Shown here: piece by piece, positions 11,933-23,277 of the stretch
How the letters are laid out: every line of letters starts with the position of its first letter
Position numbering within the stretch: position 1 is the first letter of the stretch
DNA from: Burkholderiaceae bacterium
Lineage (GTDB): Bacteria; Pseudomonadota; Gammaproteobacteria; Burkholderiales; Burkholderiaceae_E
DNA: 34,958 bases
Assembly (NCBI GenBank): GCA_024711155.1
Contig: JANJTK010000095.1
Location: forward strand, 1 to 34,958
Direction of reading: 5' to 3'
Translations under genes and position numbers: made by a program
Notes under the pieces: model-generated
The model's database searches: none
Seen by the model: only the letters and a program-made list of their open reading frames with translations
Told to the model about the DNA's origin: nothing

Positions 11933-13063
11933 TCAGGGCCGCGCTTCGCGCAGCGCGCGCGCCGCGCGCACCGCCGCGAGGCTCTCGCCGAGCGTGAGCG
12001 GCTCCAGGACGAGGCGCGCCCCCAGCATCTGGCGCAGCTGCGCGACCGCCGCCGCCACCGCGCGGTGCTCCAGGTCGTAATAGCCCCGCAACCAGGCCGC
12101 CGCCCGCTCGAGATCGGCACGGAACACGTTCTCATTGCGCGACAGCAGTGCCAGCCGCGCATTGAGCAGCAGCAGCCGCAGGTTCTGGCGCAGGAAGTAG
12201 GCCTGCTCGGGAGCGACGAGCGCCGCATCGGGGGTGTCGATCCGCCGCACCCGGAACAGCTGCATCAGTTCGTCGCGCAGGGCGCTCAGACCCGCCACTG
12301 CCGCGTCGGTGGCCCGGCTGGCGGCTTCGCCGACCGAGCCGGATCGCTCGACCGCGCCAGCGCCGCCGGCCGGACGCGCGGTCGGCGGCGCGTCCACGGC
12401 ATGACCGTCCGCCGCGCCCGCCAGCAATGGCAACTGGTCGATCGACGCGAGCAGTCCGTCGAGCCGCACCGCGAGCGCGCCGACGTCCGCTGCCGGATAG
12501 GCCTGAAGCCGGTCGATGTCGCGCAACAGCGCGCGTCGCACGCTGCCGAGCGACGGATCGTCGTGGCGCGCCAGGCGCGCGTCGATCTGCCGCAACGCGC
12601 CCAGCGCGGCCTGCGGATGACTGCCCAGTGCGAGTTGCTGGCTCGCCAGCGCCAGCGCGGACTCGGTTTCGCCGAGCAGCACGTCGGTCGAGTCCTCGGC
12701 GAGGCTGCGATAGAGCTTCTCGAGCTGCGCCTGAAGTCCCGCTGCCTCGAGCACGCGGCTCTCGAGCGCGCCGGTGCGCGCCTGCGTGTCGCGCAACTGC
12801 GCCTGCGCCTGTGCAAGCGCCGCCTCGAGTTGCGCCACGCGTTGGTCGGCCACCTGCAGGCGGCGGGTCGCCTCCGATTCGAGCGCCGCGATCCTCGGCA
12901 GCGTCCACGCCGCCAGCCCGACGATCAGGGCGGCGAGCAGCGCCAGCGCGCCCCAGCGCGCCCGGCTCGTCGCGACGGGGCGCCACGAACTGGAGACGGA
13001 GACAGGGGGCGATGGGTCGGCGCCTTGCGCTGGCGCCAGCGCGGGCTTGTCGGTTTCAGGCAC
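11933..13063 (-). CDS. hemX: HemX-type uroporphyrinogen-III C-methyltransferase-like membrane protein
   Basis: Single N-terminal TM (ALALLAALIVGLAAWTLPRIAALE), coiled coil, YFLRQNLRLLLLNARLALLSRNENVFRADLERAAAWLRGYYD motif; overlaps hemD by 8 nt. Confidence 0.9.
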   Translation of the reverse strand: MPETDKPALAPAQGADPSPPVSVSSSWRPVATSRARWGALALLAALIVGLAAWTLPRIAALESEATRRLQVADQRVAQLEAALAQAQAQLRDTQARTGALESRVLEAAGLQAQLEKLYRSLAEDSTDVLLGETESALALASQQLALGSHPQAALGALRQIDARLARHDDPSLGSVRRALLRDIDRLQAYPAADVGALAVRLDGLLASIDQLPLLAGAADGHAVDAPPTARPAGGAGAVERSGSVGEAASRATDAAVAGLSALRDELMQLFRVRRIDTPDAALVAPEQAYFLRQNLRLLLLNARLALLSRNENVFRADLERAAAWLRGYYDLEHRAVAAAVAQLRQMLGARLVLEPLTLGESLAAVRAARALREARP

Positions 13064-13847
13064 GGTGACTGCTCGGGAGATCCGGCGTTCGTGATTCTAG
13101 CGCGGCGCCCAGCGCCGGATCGCCCGGCTCGATGCAGCGCACGTCGTTCCATCCGGCGAGCCGCAGCGCCGCTGCTATGCGTTCGTGGATCGCGAGCGCG
13201 GGGGACGCCCGCGCCGGCGCGGCGAGCCCCTCGCGCGCGACCAGCGCGTCGACGCGCGCCACCGCATCGGCCTGCGTGAACACGAACACCGGCGCCGGAA
13301 CCTGCGCCAGCAGCGCGCGCAGTGCGGCGAGCGTCGCTGGCGACGGCTCGCAGGGCTCGCGCCGGTACAGCGCGCAGGTCTCGACGCTGGCGCCGCGCGC
13401 CCGCAGGCTCTCGATCCAGCTGTCGTTGCCACCCTGCCCGCGCAGCACGAGGATCCGCAGCCCGCGCGGCTCGCGCAGCGCGCCCGTGGCGACCAGCGCC
13501 TGCGCATCGTACGGCGGCCCTTCGGGGTGCAGGATGTGCGCGGGATCGACGGCGAGTCCGCACTCGTCGAGCGCGCGCCGGCTTCCCGGACCGACCAGCG
13601 CCGCACCGGTCGACGCCGGCCAGCGCAGTCCCGGCACGGCCGCCGCAGCCTCGACCGCCGCCGGGCTCACGAACACGACCCAGTCGAAGCTCGCGAGCCG
13701 AGCCAGCGCGTCGCGCGCCTCGGGCTGCGTGCCGAGCTCGACGATCTGCGTCACCGGCAGCGCGAGCGTCTCGTGGCCGAGTGCGCGCAACCTCGTCTCG
13801 ACCGCGCGCACCCGCGGCCAGGGCTGCGTCAGGACGACCCGAGCCAT
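13056..13847 (-). CDS. hemD: Uroporphyrinogen-III synthase
   Basis: [36 protein letters not shown]...[15 protein letters not shown]...[15 protein letters not shown]; located between hemC and hemX. Confidence 0.93.
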   Translation of the reverse strand: MARVVLTQPWPRVRAVETRLRALGHETLALPVTQIVELGTQPEARDALARLASFDWVVFVSPAAVEAAAAVPGLRWPASTGAALVGPGSRRALDECGLAVDPAHILHPEGPPYDAQALVATGALREPRGLRILVLRGQGGNDSWIESLRARGASVETCALYRREPCEPSPATLAALRALLAQVPAPVFVFTQADAVARVDALVAREGLAAPARASPALAIHERIAAALRLAGWNDVRCIEPGDPALGAALESRTPDLPSSHRA

Positions 13848-14782
13848 TGCGCCGCGCCCTGCCCGAGCAGCGAGCGCGCCGCTTCCGTGCCGATGCGCTC
13901 GGCCTGCGCCCGATCGGCGCCCGGAGACTCGGCGATCGCTTCGACCATCGCGCTGCCGTCCTCGGCGGCGACGCGCGCGACCAGCTTCAGCCCGCCGGCC
14001 GCGGTCGCCGTGCACCACGCCGCCAGCGGCACCCGGCAGCTGCCGCCCAGCAGCCGCGACACCGTGCGCTCGGCGTGGACCTCGACCGCCGTGCGCGCGT
14101 CGTCGAGCGCAGCGAGCCATCGCCGCAGCTCGGGGCGCCCGGCCCGGGTTTCGATCGCGAGCGCGCCCTGCCCGGCCGCCGGCAGGCACAGCGACGGCGG
14201 CACGATCGCGCGGATGCGCGCCGCGAGCCCGAGGCGCTTGAGCCCGGCCGCCGCGAGCACGATCGCGTCGTAACGCCCCTCGTCGAGGCGCGCCAGCCGC
14301 GTGTTGACGTTGCCGCGCAGCGGCAGCACCTCGAGCGCCGGAAAGCGGCGCCGGATCTGCGCGGCGCGGCGCAGGCTCGACGTTCCGACGCGCGCGCCCG
14401 CCGGCATCGCCTCGAGCGACTCCCAGCGGCTCGACACCAACGCGTCGCGCGGATCCTCGCGCGCCATGATCGCCGCCAGCTCGAACGGCTCGCCGACCTC
14501 CATCGGCACGTCCTTCAGCGAATGCACCGCCAGGTCGGCCCGGTCCTCGAGCAGCGCGACCTCGAGCTCCTTGACGAACAGCCCCTTGCCCCCGATCTCG
14601 TTGAGCGCGCGGTCGAGCACGCGGTCGCCCTCGGTGGTCATGCCCAGGATCGAGACCTCGCAAGCCGGATAGAGCTCGCGCAGAAGCGCCTGCACGTGCT
14701 CGGCCTGCCACATGGCGAGCCGGCTCTGGCGCGACGCGATGACGAGCCGCTCGGGCGCGCGCTGCGCGCTGGCTTCGCTCAC
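13829..14782 (-). CDS. hemC: Hydroxymethylbilane synthase (porphobilinogen deaminase)
   Basis: [108 protein letters not shown]. Confidence 0.97.
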   Translation of the reverse strand: MSEASAQRAPERLVIASRQSRLAMWQAEHVQALLRELYPACEVSILGMTTEGDRVLDRALNEIGGKGLFVKELEVALLEDRADLAVHSLKDVPMEVGEPFELAAIMAREDPRDALVSSRWESLEAMPAGARVGTSSLRRAAQIRRRFPALEVLPLRGNVNTRLARLDEGRYDAIVLAAAGLKRLGLAARIRAIVPPSLCLPAAGQGALAIETRAGRPELRRWLAALDDARTAVEVHAERTVSRLLGGSCRVPLAAWCTATAAGGLKLVARVAAEDGSAMVEAIAESPGADRAQAERIGTEAARSLLGQGAAQWLGSS

Positions 14783-14795
14783 TTCGATCCGCCTT

Positions 14796-15596
14796 CTAGC
14801 TGACCAGGTTCTTGACCGTCGACCATTGCCTGCGGCTCACCGGCAGCCGCTCGCCGATGTCGCGCAACACGACCTGCCAGTAGGGATCGCCGCCGTCGTC
14901 CTCGCCCTGCGGCATCACCCGCTCGAATCCCGCGATCGCCGGGCGCGCCACCAGCGCGTTGCGATGGATGCGCACGAAACGGTCGCTGAACTCGTCCTCG
15001 AGCGAGGTCAGCGACTCCTCGATCAGGTACTCGCGCTCGCGCGTGCGCACCGTGATGTACTTGAGTTCCGCCTTCAGGTAGATCACCTGCTCGAGCGGCA
15101 CCAGGATCACGCGGCCGCGCTCGTGCACCGACAGGTGTCGGCGGCGCGTGTTGGTGGCGCGCGCGAGCTGGTCGATCGCCTGCGCGTGCTCCTGCGGCAG
15201 GCGCGTCGTCGCGCGCTGCAGTGCCTGCTCGAGCCGCTCGGCGCGCACCGGCTTGAGCAGGTAATCGATCGCCCTCACCTCGAAGGCGTCGACCGCAAAC
15301 TCGTCGAACGCAGTGACGAAGATGATCAGCGGCATCGGCTTCGGCGTCTCGCCCGACTGCGCGCGCGCCGAGATGTGCCGCGCCAGCTCGATGCCGCTCA
15401 TGCCCGGCATCTGGATGTCGAGCAGCACGATCTGCGGCTGCGCGACCTCGATCTGCGACAGCGCCTCGGGCGCGTTGGGCGCCTCGCCGACCACGCGGTG
15501 GGGAAAGCCGGGGGCCAGGTCGGCCAGCAGCTCGCGCAGGCGCGAGCGCGCAACCGGTTCGTCGTCAACGATCAGGATCGAAGGTGCGTCTGACAT
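14796..15596 (-). CDS. LytTR-family response regulator (AlgR-like)
   Basis: Receiver [18 protein letters not shown]...[20 protein letters not shown]...[25 protein letters not shown]; LytTR domain [35 protein letters not shown]. Confidence 0.94.
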   Translation of the reverse strand: MSDAPSILIVDDEPVARSRLRELLADLAPGFPHRVVGEAPNAPEALSQIEVAQPQIVLLDIQMPGMSGIELARHISARAQSGETPKPMPLIIFVTAFDEFAVDAFEVRAIDYLLKPVRAERLEQALQRATTRLPQEHAQAIDQLARATNTRRRHLSVHERGRVILVPLEQVIYLKAELKYITVRTREREYLIEESLTSLEDEFSDRFVRIHRNALVARPAIAGFERVMPQGEDDGGDPYWQVVLRDIGERLPVSRRQWSTVKNLVS

Positions 15597-16698
15597 CGCG
15601 GCGTCTTCTCTCTTTGCGGTAGGGGAAATGGACCGTCACGCGGAACTGCCCGTCGTCGCTCGCGGTCTCGAGCTGGCCTTCGACGTCGAAGGTCAGGTCG
15701 AGGCGCTCGCGCACATTGGACAGCGCCATGTGGTTGCCCGGCCGGGTGGGGGGCGAGTCCGGCAGCGGATTGATGATCTCGACCCGCACGCGATCGCCGT
15801 TGCGGGCAATCGCCACGCGGATCTCGCCCGGTTCCTGGCTCGGCTCGATGCCGTGGTGAACGGCGTTCTCGATCAGCGGCTGCAGCAGCAGCGACGGGAG
15901 CAGCGCGTCACCGGGCATGTCGTCGAGCGCCCAGCGCACCTCGAGGCGCTCGGCGAGCCGCAGCTTCTCGATCGTCAGGTACTCCTTGCACAGCAGCACC
16001 TCGTCGTCGAGCGGAACCAGTTCGCGGCTGTCCTTCATGAACACGCGGAACAGGTCGGCGAGGTTCTCGAGCGTGCGCTCGGCCTTGCGCGGGTCGCTGC
16101 GCATCAGGCCCAGCACCGTATTGAGGCTGTTGAACAGGAAGTGCGGACGGATGCGCGCCTGCAGCGCCTGCAACCGTCCCTCGGCCTGCGAGGGCTGCAA
16201 CGACAGCTGGCGCAGCCGGAGGTACTCGATCAGCAGCCAGGCCACGGCCGCCGCCAGCAGCGCGCGCGGCGCGAGCCAGCCGAGCACCGCCAGCGGCGTG
16301 CTCCCGGGCAACGGCGCGCTGGCCAGCGCGGCCAGCGCGGCGAGCAGCGCCGGCACCCCGAGCCCGACGCCCCACTGGACGCGGCGCGGCGAGCCGTTGA
16401 CCGCGCGCCTGAGCGGGCACAGCAGCAGCAGCGACGCCGCCCCGACCGCGTTGACCCGCAGCGCAGTCTCCAGCACCGGCCAGGCCGCCGACTCCTCGCC
16501 GGGAAGCAGCCAGGCGAGCAGCACGACACCGAGATTGAGCGGCCCCAGCACCCGCGCGACGGTGCCGAGGTTGCAGCAATCGGGGAGCACCGGCAGGTCG
16601 GCACCGTCGACCAGGCGGCGACGCGGCGCCGCGGGCGCGTCCAGCGCGGCCGTCGTTGCCGTCGCCATCTGCGGCGCCGCCGGCCCCGGATCGCTCAT
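15565..16698 (-). CDS. LytS/AlgZ-type (HisKA_7TM/His_kinase) sensor histidine kinase
   Basis: [75 protein letters not shown]. Overlaps the regulator gene by 32 nt. Confidence 0.92.
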   Translation of the reverse strand: MSDPGPAAPQMATATTAALDAPAAPRRRLVDGADLPVLPDCCNLGTVARVLGPLNLGVVLLAWLLPGEESAAWPVLETALRVNAVGAASLLLLCPLRRAVNGSPRRVQWGVGLGVPALLAALAALASAPLPGSTPLAVLGWLAPRALLAAAVAWLLIEYLRLRQLSLQPSQAEGRLQALQARIRPHFLFNSLNTVLGLMRSDPRKAERTLENLADLFRVFMKDSRELVPLDDEVLLCKEYLTIEKLRLAERLEVRWALDDMPGDALLPSLLLQPLIENAVHHGIEPSQEPGEIRVAIARNGDRVRVEIINPLPDSPPTRPGNHMALSNVRERLDLTFDVEGQLETASDDGQFRVTVHFPYRKERRRRDVRRTFDPDR

Positions 16699-16758
16699 CG
16701 ATTCCTTCCCTCGCTGCGCTGGAGCGCCTGCCGCGGCATCGGCCGTCGTGGCGATCCG

Positions 16759-16764
16759 TATAAT
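16759..16764 (+). promoter_or_regulatory. Candidate -10 element (TATAAT) for argH
   Basis: Exact TATAAT 36 bp upstream of the argH ATG in the divergent intergenic region; no convincing -35 seen. Confidence 0.3.
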
Positions 16765-16800
16765 TCGGCTCTCGAGGCTCCCCCTCTGCCGCGGACGATT

Positions 16801-18204
16801 ATGACAGATCAGCTTGCCAAGAAATCCGAAGCGTGGTCCGCCCGCTTCTCGGAACCCGTCAGCGAGTTGGTCAAACGCTACACGGCCTCGGTCGACTTCG
16901 ACCGCCGCCTCGCGCAGGCCGACATCGAGGGCTCGCTAGCGCATGCGGCGATGCTCCACGCCGCGGGGCTGCTCGGCGACGCCGACCTGGCGGCGATCCG
17001 CGCCGGCATGGCGACCCTCCGCGACGAGATCGAGCGCGGCGCGTTCGCCTGGTCGGTCGACCTCGAGGACGTTCACCTCAACATCGAGAGGCGCCTGACC
17101 GAGCTTGCGGGCGACGCCGGCAAGCGGTTGCACACGGCGCGCTCGCGCAACGACCAGGTCGCCACCGACATCCGACTGTGGCTGCGCGCGACGATCGACG
17201 AGACGCGCGCGCAGCTGGCGTCGCTGCAGCGCGCGCTGCTCGACCTCGCCGAGCCGCACGCCGACACCATCATGCCGGGCTTCACGCACCTGCAGGTCGC
17301 GCAGCCGGTCACCTTCGGCCACCACCTGCTCGCCTACGTCGAGATGTTCGCGCGCGACGCCGAGCGCATGGCTGACTGCCGCCGCCGCGTCAACCGGCTC
17401 CCGCTGGGGGCCGCGGCGCTCGCCGGCACGTCGTATCCGATCGACCGCGAAGCGGTCGCGCGCGCGCTCGGCTTCGACGGCGTGTGCGGGAATTCGCTCG
17501 ACGCGGTCTCGGACCGCGACTTCGCGATCGAGTTCTGCGCCGCCGCCAGCCTCGTGATGGTCCACGTGTCGCGGCTGTCTGAGGAGCTGGTCCTGTGGAT
17601 GTCGCCGCGGGTCGGCTTCATCGACCTCGCCGACCGCTTCTGCACCGGCTCGTCGATCATGCCGCAGAAGAAGAATCCCGACGTGCCCGAGCTCGCGCGC
17701 GGGAAGTCAGGCCGCGTGTTCGGCCACCTGGTCGGGTTGCTGACGCTGATGAAGGGCCAGCCGCTCGCCTACAACAAGGACAACCAGGAGGACAAGGAGC
17801 CACTGTTCGACACCGCCGACACGATCCTCGCAACGCTGCAGATCTTTGCCGACCTGGTGGGCGGCATCAGCGTGCGCCCCGAGCGGATGCGCCAGGCGGC
17901 GGCCGAGGGTTTTTCGACCGCGACCGATCTCGCCGACTACCTGGCGAAGAAGGGGCTGCCGTTTCGCGATGCGCACGAGGCGGTCGCGCGCGCGGTGCGC
18001 AGCGCTGCCGACCGCGGCGTCGACCTCGCCGACCTGCCGCTCGACGAGCTGCGCGCATTCAGCGCGCTGATCGACGCCGACGTCGCGGCGGTGCTCACGC
18101 TGGAGGGCTCGGTCGCTGCGCGCGATCACGTCGGCGGCACCGCGCCGCGCCAGGTACGCGCCGCGATCGCGCAACACCGCGCGCGCCTCGCAGTCGCGTC
18201 CTAG
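16801..18204 (+). CDS. argH: Argininosuccinate lyase
   Basis: [58 protein letters not shown]; family signature [16 protein letters not shown]. Confidence 0.98.
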   Translation: MTDQLAKKSEAWSARFSEPVSELVKRYTASVDFDRRLAQADIEGSLAHAAMLHAAGLLGDADLAAIRAGMATLRDEIERGAFAWSVDLEDVHLNIERRLTELAGDAGKRLHTARSRNDQVATDIRLWLRATIDETRAQLASLQRALLDLAEPHADTIMPGFTHLQVAQPVTFGHHLLAYVEMFARDAERMADCRRRVNRLPLGAAALAGTSYPIDREAVARALGFDGVCGNSLDAVSDRDFAIEFCAAASLVMVHVSRLSEELVLWMSPRVGFIDLADRFCTGSSIMPQKKNPDVPELARGKSGRVFGHLVGLLTLMKGQPLAYNKDNQEDKEPLFDTADTILATLQIFADLVGGISVRPERMRQAAAEGFSTATDLADYLAKKGLPFRDAHEAVARAVRSAADRGVDLADLPLDELRAFSALIDADVAAVLTLEGSVAARDHVGGTAPRQVRAAIAQHRARLAVAS

Positions 18205-20174
18205 CCCGGGGGGCGAGCCGCGCCCTGCGCCCGGTTGCGCCGCCACTGCGACGCGAGCGCCGACGCCAGCAGCGCCAGGCCGATCGTGTCGGCGAGCGGC
18301 GCCGGGTAGACCAGCAGCAGGCCCGCGGCGATCATCGCGAGCCGCTCCAGGCGCAGGCAGCGCAACAGCACCCAGCCCTGCGCGCCGCCCGCGAGCGCCG
18401 CGATCCCAGCCGTGGCCGTGACCACGAGCCACGCGACCTGCCACCACGAGGTGCCGGCCGGCGCCTTCAGCAGCAGCCCGGCGCCGGCCGGCTCGAGCAC
18501 GAACGCGAACGGCAGCAGGAACGCCGGCAGCGTGTACTTCCACGACTGCAGCGTCGTGCGGTACGGATCGCCGTCGGTGATCGCGGCGGCCGCGAACGGC
18601 GACAGCGCGGTGGGCGGCGAGACCTCCGACAGCACCGCGTAGTAGAAGACGAACATGTGCGCCGCGAAGTCGGGAACGCCGAGCTTGACCAGCGCCGGCG
18701 CGGCAATGACCGCGCAGATGATGTAGCTCGCGGTCACCGGCACGGCGAGTCCGACGATCCACACGATCAGCGCCGTGTAGATCGCCGTGAGCAGCAGGCT
18801 CCCGCCCGCGTAGGCGATGACGATCGAGCTGAACTTGAGGCCGAGCCCGGTCTTGCCGACCACGCCGACGATGATGCCGGCGGCCGCGCAGGTCGCGGCG
18901 ACGTTGAGCGCCTGCTTCGAGCCGTCGGCGAGCGCGGCGACGAGCTTGCGCGGCCACATCGCCGTCTCGCGCGACAGGAAGCTCGCCGCGAAGGTGGCGA
19001 GCGTGGCCCAGAACACCGACATCAGCGGCGAGAAGCCCCACAGCATGAAGCCGATGATCGCCACCAGCGACAGGAAGTGGAACCAGAAGCGCCGTGCCAG
19101 CTGCGCTGCCGTGGCCTCGAGGCGCCACCCGGCCGCCGCCGAGTGGTACCTGCGCGCGTCGATCTCGACCATCAGGAACAGCGACAGGTAGTACAGGCAG
19201 GTCGGGATGACCGCCATCTTCAGGACGTCGAGATAGGAGATCTTCAGGAACTCGGCGATCAGGAACGCCGCGGCGCCGAGCACCGGCGGCGAGATGATCG
19301 CGCCCAGCCCGCCGGCCGCGAGCAGGCCGCCGGCCGCGTTGCGCTCGTAGCCGGCCTTCTCGAGCATCGGCCACGCGACCGTGCCGATGGTCACGGTGGT
19401 CGCGACGCCCGAGCCGGACGGGCCTCCGAGCAGGAACGACGACAGCACCACGGTGCGGCCGGCGCTGGAGCGGCGCCCGCCGGTCAGCGCGAAACTGAAG
19501 TCGAGGAAGAACTTGCCGGCGCCCGAGTGCTGCAGGAACGCACCGAAGATCGTGAACATGATGATCAGCGTCGCCGAGACGTCGATCGCGGTGCCGAAGA
19601 TGCCCTCGAGCGACATGTACATCACGCCGATCATGCTGGAGAGGTCGTAGCCGCGATGCGCCCAGTGCCCGGGCAGCCACGGGCCGGCAAACGCGTAGGC
19701 GGCGAACAGCAGCACGACCGCCGGCATGATCCAGCCGGTCGAGCGCCGCGCGGCCTCGAGGACGAGCAGCACGAAGACGACCCCGAGCAAGAGGTCGAGC
19801 GTGTCCGGCAGCGTGCTGCGGTCCCAGAAGTCGTCGCCCCCGGCGAGGATCCAGGCGACCGTCGCGAGCGCGGCCAGCGCCAGCGCGACGTCGTGCCACC
19901 GCAGCCGCTCCCCGAGCCTCGGCGTCGCCGGGAACACCAGGAACACCAGCACCAGCATGAAACCGACGTGCACCGGCCTCAACGTCATCGTCGGCACGAT
20001 CGAGGCGGCCGCGTACAGGTGAAAGAGCGACATCGCCACGAGCAGGGTCGTGACGAAGGCGCCGAGCGCACCGTCGAGGCGGCGGGCGGCCCCTTCCTCC
20101 TGCGCGACGAAGCGCTCGGCGGCGCGCACGCGCGCGTCGTCCGGCGCTCCCTGCGGGCCGGCGCCGGAACTCAT
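18201..20174 (-). CDS. TRAP transporter fused permease (4TM/12TM, TAXI-type)
   Basis: 657-aa highly hydrophobic protein; [98 protein letters not shown]; adjacent TAXI binding-protein gene. Confidence 0.95.
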   Translation of the reverse strand: MSSGAGPQGAPDDARVRAAERFVAQEEGAARRLDGALGAFVTTLLVAMSLFHLYAAASIVPTMTLRPVHVGFMLVLVFLVFPATPRLGERLRWHDVALALAALATVAWILAGGDDFWDRSTLPDTLDLLLGVVFVLLVLEAARRSTGWIMPAVVLLFAAYAFAGPWLPGHWAHRGYDLSSMIGVMYMSLEGIFGTAIDVSATLIIMFTIFGAFLQHSGAGKFFLDFSFALTGGRRSSAGRTVVLSSFLLGGPSGSGVATTVTIGTVAWPMLEKAGYERNAAGGLLAAGGLGAIISPPVLGAAAFLIAEFLKISYLDVLKMAVIPTCLYYLSLFLMVEIDARRYHSAAAGWRLEATAAQLARRFWFHFLSLVAIIGFMLWGFSPLMSVFWATLATFAASFLSRETAMWPRKLVAALADGSKQALNVAATCAAAGIIVGVVGKTGLGLKFSSIVIAYAGGSLLLTAIYTALIVWIVGLAVPVTASYIICAVIAAPALVKLGVPDFAAHMFVFYYAVLSEVSPPTALSPFAAAAITDGDPYRTTLQSWKYTLPAFLLPFAFVLEPAGAGLLLKAPAGTSWWQVAWLVVTATAGIAALAGGAQGWVLLRCLRLERLAMIAAGLLLVYPAPLADTIGLALLASALASQWRRNRAQGAARPPG

Positions 20175-20211
20175 CGATTCGCGATGCGCGCCGCGCGGCC
20201 TCGGGGAAACG

Positions 20212-21168
20212 TCACTTCGCGAACTTGACGCCGCGCTCCTCGAAGTACTTGCGCGCGCCCGGATGGAACGGGATCGGCGAGCCCGAGGCCTGCGCGTCGA
20301 GCGTGATGTTGCGCGCCTCGCGGTGCACCGCGATCAGGTCGTCGCGCTTCTCCATCAGCGTCTTGACGATCGCGTAGGCCCTCTCGTCGCTCATCCCCCG
20401 GTCCGCCACCAGCAGGTTCCAGACGTCGATGTTGGCGACCTCGACCGCCTGACCCTTGTAGGTGTTGGCCGGCGTCTTGCCTCTCACGTAGAGCGGCCCC
20501 CACTTCTGGTTCATTGCGTCGGCGTACTGGGCGTGGTCGAGCAGCTTCACGGTGATCCCCGGCGTCGCCGCGAGGTCGGTGATCGCCGCGGTCGGCAGGC
20601 CGCCGACCCAGATCAGGCCGTCGATCTTGCGATCCTTGATCGCGTTGACGCCCTCGGCCACCGACAGCCGCTCGCGCTGCACGTCCTTGTCGATGCCGGC
20701 GGCTTCCAGCAACCGCAGCGACATCACCTCGGTACCGCTGTTGGGCTCGCCGGTCGAGATCCGCTTGCCCTTGAGGTCGGCCAGCTTCGAGATCCGGCTC
20801 GCCTCGGTCGTGACGACGTGCATCTTGTTCGGGTAGAGCACCATCAGCGTGCGCGCCTCGACCTTGCGGTCCTTGAACTTCGCGAGCCCGCTGACGGCAT
20901 CCCAGGCCGAGTCGGCCATCGTGAAGCCGAAGTCCTGCTTGCCTTGCCCGATCAGTTGCAGGTTGGCCACCGACGCGCCGGTGACCTCGGCCGTGACCTC
21001 CCAGCCGGGCAGGTGCTTCGACAGGATCGACGCCATGCCTCCGCCCATCGGGTAGTACACGCCCCCGGTGCCGCCGGTTCCGACCGACAGCCGCGTGTTC
21101 TGCGCCTGCGCCAGCCCCGCGGCCCCGAGCGCCACGACGGCGACGAACCCTGCCAGCATGCGTTTCAT
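20212..21168 (-). CDS. TAXI-family TRAP transporter solute-binding protein
   Basis: Sec signal MKRMLAGFVAVVALGAAGLAQAQ; RLSVGTGGTGGVYYPMGGGMASILSK; DLKGKRISTGEPNSGTEVMSLRLLEAAG. Confidence 0.95.
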   Translation of the reverse strand: MKRMLAGFVAVVALGAAGLAQAQNTRLSVGTGGTGGVYYPMGGGMASILSKHLPGWEVTAEVTGASVANLQLIGQGKQDFGFTMADSAWDAVSGLAKFKDRKVEARTLMVLYPNKMHVVTTEASRISKLADLKGKRISTGEPNSGTEVMSLRLLEAAGIDKDVQRERLSVAEGVNAIKDRKIDGLIWVGGLPTAAITDLAATPGITVKLLDHAQYADAMNQKWGPLYVRGKTPANTYKGQAVEVANIDVWNLLVADRGMSDERAYAIVKTLMEKRDDLIAVHREARNITLDAQASGSPIPFHPGARKYFEERGVKFAK

Positions 21169-21230
21169 GGTCGGCCCACTCCAGTGCTTGATGAACCTTC
21201 GATGATACGGTCGACACGGAATGCCAACGC

Positions 21231-21246
21231 TCAGGGAATCCCCTGA
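21231..21246. terminator. Small hairpin downstream of the TRAP dctM-like gene
   Basis: TCAGGG-AATC-CCCTGA, 20 bp beyond the stop of the 21266-22660 (-) gene; no T-tract. Confidence 0.3.
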
Positions 21247-21265
21247 CCCGGCCGAGCGCCCGCGC

Positions 21266-22660
21266 TCAGCGCCCGAACACCACCGCCGGCAACCAGGTCG
21301 CGAGCGCCGGGTACGACATCAGCACGCCCAGCGCGATGACCTGCAAGAGGACGAACGGCGCCACGCCGCGGTAGATGTCGCCGGTCGAGATGCCGGCCGG
21401 CGCCACGCCGCGCAGGTAGAACAGCGAAAAGCCGAACGGCGGCGTCATGAAGCTCGTCTGCAGGTTCACGCCGACCATCACGCCGAGCCACAGCGGGTCG
21501 GCGCCCATCGCCAGCAGGACCGGCGCCGTGATCGGGATCACGATGAAGATGATCTCGAAGGTGTCGAGGATGAACCCGAGCACGAACATGACTGCCATCA
21601 CGACGATCATCGCCCCGACGACGCCCCCGGGCAGGCCACCGAGGAACTCGTGCACCAGCGCGTCGCCGCCCATCATCCGGAACACGATCGAGAACACCGC
21701 GGCACCGAGCAGGATCACGAACACCATCGATGTGACGGTCGCGGTGGAGATCGTCACGTCGCGCAGGATCGCGAAGTCGAAACGCCGCTTCGCCAGAGTC
21801 AGCACGATCGCACCGATCGCACCGACCGATGCCGATTCGGTCGGCGTCGCGATGCCGCCCATGATGGAGCCGAGCACGGCGACGATCAGCAGCAGCGGCG
21901 GGACCAGCACGGTCAGCACGTCGCGACCGAGCGTCTTGCGCTCCTCGGCGGTGGCGGGTGTCGGCGGGCAGGTCCGCGGCTGGAACACCGCCTTGCCGAT
22001 CATGTAGAGCAGGTACAGCCCGATCAGGATCGCGCTCGGCAGCACCGCGCCGATGAAGAGGTCGCCCACCGAGACCGGCGTCGGCGCGAAGTTGCCCTTC
22101 TCCATCTGCACCTGCGCGTTGATCCCCGCGAGCATGTCGCCCATGAAGATCAGCACCGTCGACGGCGGCACGATCTGGCCCAGCGTGCCCGACGCGCAGA
22201 TCACGCCGGTGGCGAGCCTGGGGTCGTAGCCGGCGCGCATCATCGCCGGCAGGCTGATCAGCCCCATCGTCACGACCGTCGCGCCCACCACGCCGGTGGA
22301 TGCCGCCAGCATCGCGCCGACGATGATCACCGACAGGCCGAGGCCGCCGGGCAGCTGCCCGAACACCTTGCCCATCGTCACCAGCAGTTCCTCGGCGATC
22401 TTCGAGCGCTCGAGCATCACGCCCATGAAGATGAACAGCGGCACCGCGACCAGCACCTCGTTCGTCATGAAGCCGACGTAGCGCGACGCCAGCGCGCCGA
22501 AGTTCGACGGGTCGAAGGCCCCCAGCAGCCAGCCGGCCAGCGCGAAGAGCAGCGAGGTTCCCGCCAGCGAGAACGACACCGGGAAGCCGATCAGCAGCGT
22601 CCCGATGACGCCGACGAACATCAGCAGTGCGAGGATCTCTCCGGTCAGCGTTGCCGTCAT
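21266..22660 (-). CDS. TRAP transporter large permease (DctM family)
   Basis: 464 aa hydrophobic; PVSFSLAGTSLLFALAGWLLGAF; VAVPLFIFMGVMLERSKIAEELL; GLSVIIVGAMLAASTGVVGATVVTMGLISLPAMMRAGYDPRLATGVICASGTLGQIVPPSTVLIFMGD. Confidence 0.96.
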   Translation of the reverse strand: MTATLTGEILALLMFVGVIGTLLIGFPVSFSLAGTSLLFALAGWLLGAFDPSNFGALASRYVGFMTNEVLVAVPLFIFMGVMLERSKIAEELLVTMGKVFGQLPGGLGLSVIIVGAMLAASTGVVGATVVTMGLISLPAMMRAGYDPRLATGVICASGTLGQIVPPSTVLIFMGDMLAGINAQVQMEKGNFAPTPVSVGDLFIGAVLPSAILIGLYLLYMIGKAVFQPRTCPPTPATAEERKTLGRDVLTVLVPPLLLIVAVLGSIMGGIATPTESASVGAIGAIVLTLAKRRFDFAILRDVTISTATVTSMVFVILLGAAVFSIVFRMMGGDALVHEFLGGLPGGVVGAMIVVMAVMFVLGFILDTFEIIFIVIPITAPVLLAMGADPLWLGVMVGVNLQTSFMTPPFGFSLFYLRGVAPAGISTGDIYRGVAPFVLLQVIALGVLMSYPALATWLPAVVFGR

Positions 22661-23211
22661 CCGCGCTCACCCTGCGGATAGCGGAACCGCAGCGGCAGTT
22701 CGCCCTCGCGCCCGGCGAGCACGAGAATGCTGCGCAGCGCCATCGCGACGCCCTGCAGGCCGACCAGCAAGACGAACACCAGCACGAAGCTCTTCAGTAT
22801 GAACAGCCCCTGCATCCCGCCCGGATTCTCCGACGCCTCGCGCAGTCCCCACGACGCCTGCACGTACGGCCATCCCCAGATGCCGACCACGACGCAGAAC
22901 GGCAGCAGGAACACGAGCACCCCGACCAGGTCGAGGATCGCCTTCGTGCGCACGCTCGCCGGCCGGTAGTAGATGTCGACGCGCACATGGCCGTCGCGCA
23001 GCAGGGTAAAACCGGCCACGCCCATGAACAGCGCGCCGTTGAGCCACACGTACAGGTCCTGCATCCACAGCTGCGTGGTCGAGAAGACGTAGCGCTGCAC
23101 GACGACGACGAAGCAGACCATCACCGACCCCAGCGCGAGCCAGGCCAGAATGCGGCCGACCGCGTCGTTCAGCCGTCCGATGGCAGCGACGATGGCGGCG
23201 AGTGAGCGCAT
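22657..23211 (-). CDS. TRAP transporter small permease (DctQ family)
   Basis: 184 aa, four TM segments; YVFSTTQLWMQDLYVWLNGALFMGVAGFTLLRDGHVRVDIYY. Overlaps the dctM-like start by 4 nt. Confidence 0.93.
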   Translation of the reverse strand: MRSLAAIVAAIGRLNDAVGRILAWLALGSVMVCFVVVVQRYVFSTTQLWMQDLYVWLNGALFMGVAGFTLLRDGHVRVDIYYRPASVRTKAILDLVGVLVFLLPFCVVVGIWGWPYVQASWGLREASENPGGMQGLFILKSFVLVFVLLVGLQGVAMALRSILVLAGREGELPLRFRYPQGERG

Positions 23212-23234
23212 GGCGATGACGGCCCCTGCCTGGC

Positions 23235-23264
23235 ACCCGCCACGAGCGCCTGCTCATGGCGGGT
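23235..23264. repeat. Intergenic stem-loop between dctP-like and dctQ-like genes
   Basis: ACCCGCCA-c-GAGC-GCCT-GCTC-a-TGGCGGGT: 8-bp plus 4-bp stem with one C/A mismatch and a 4-nt loop. Confidence 0.8.
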
Positions 23265-23277
23265 CGCCCGGGTTGCC

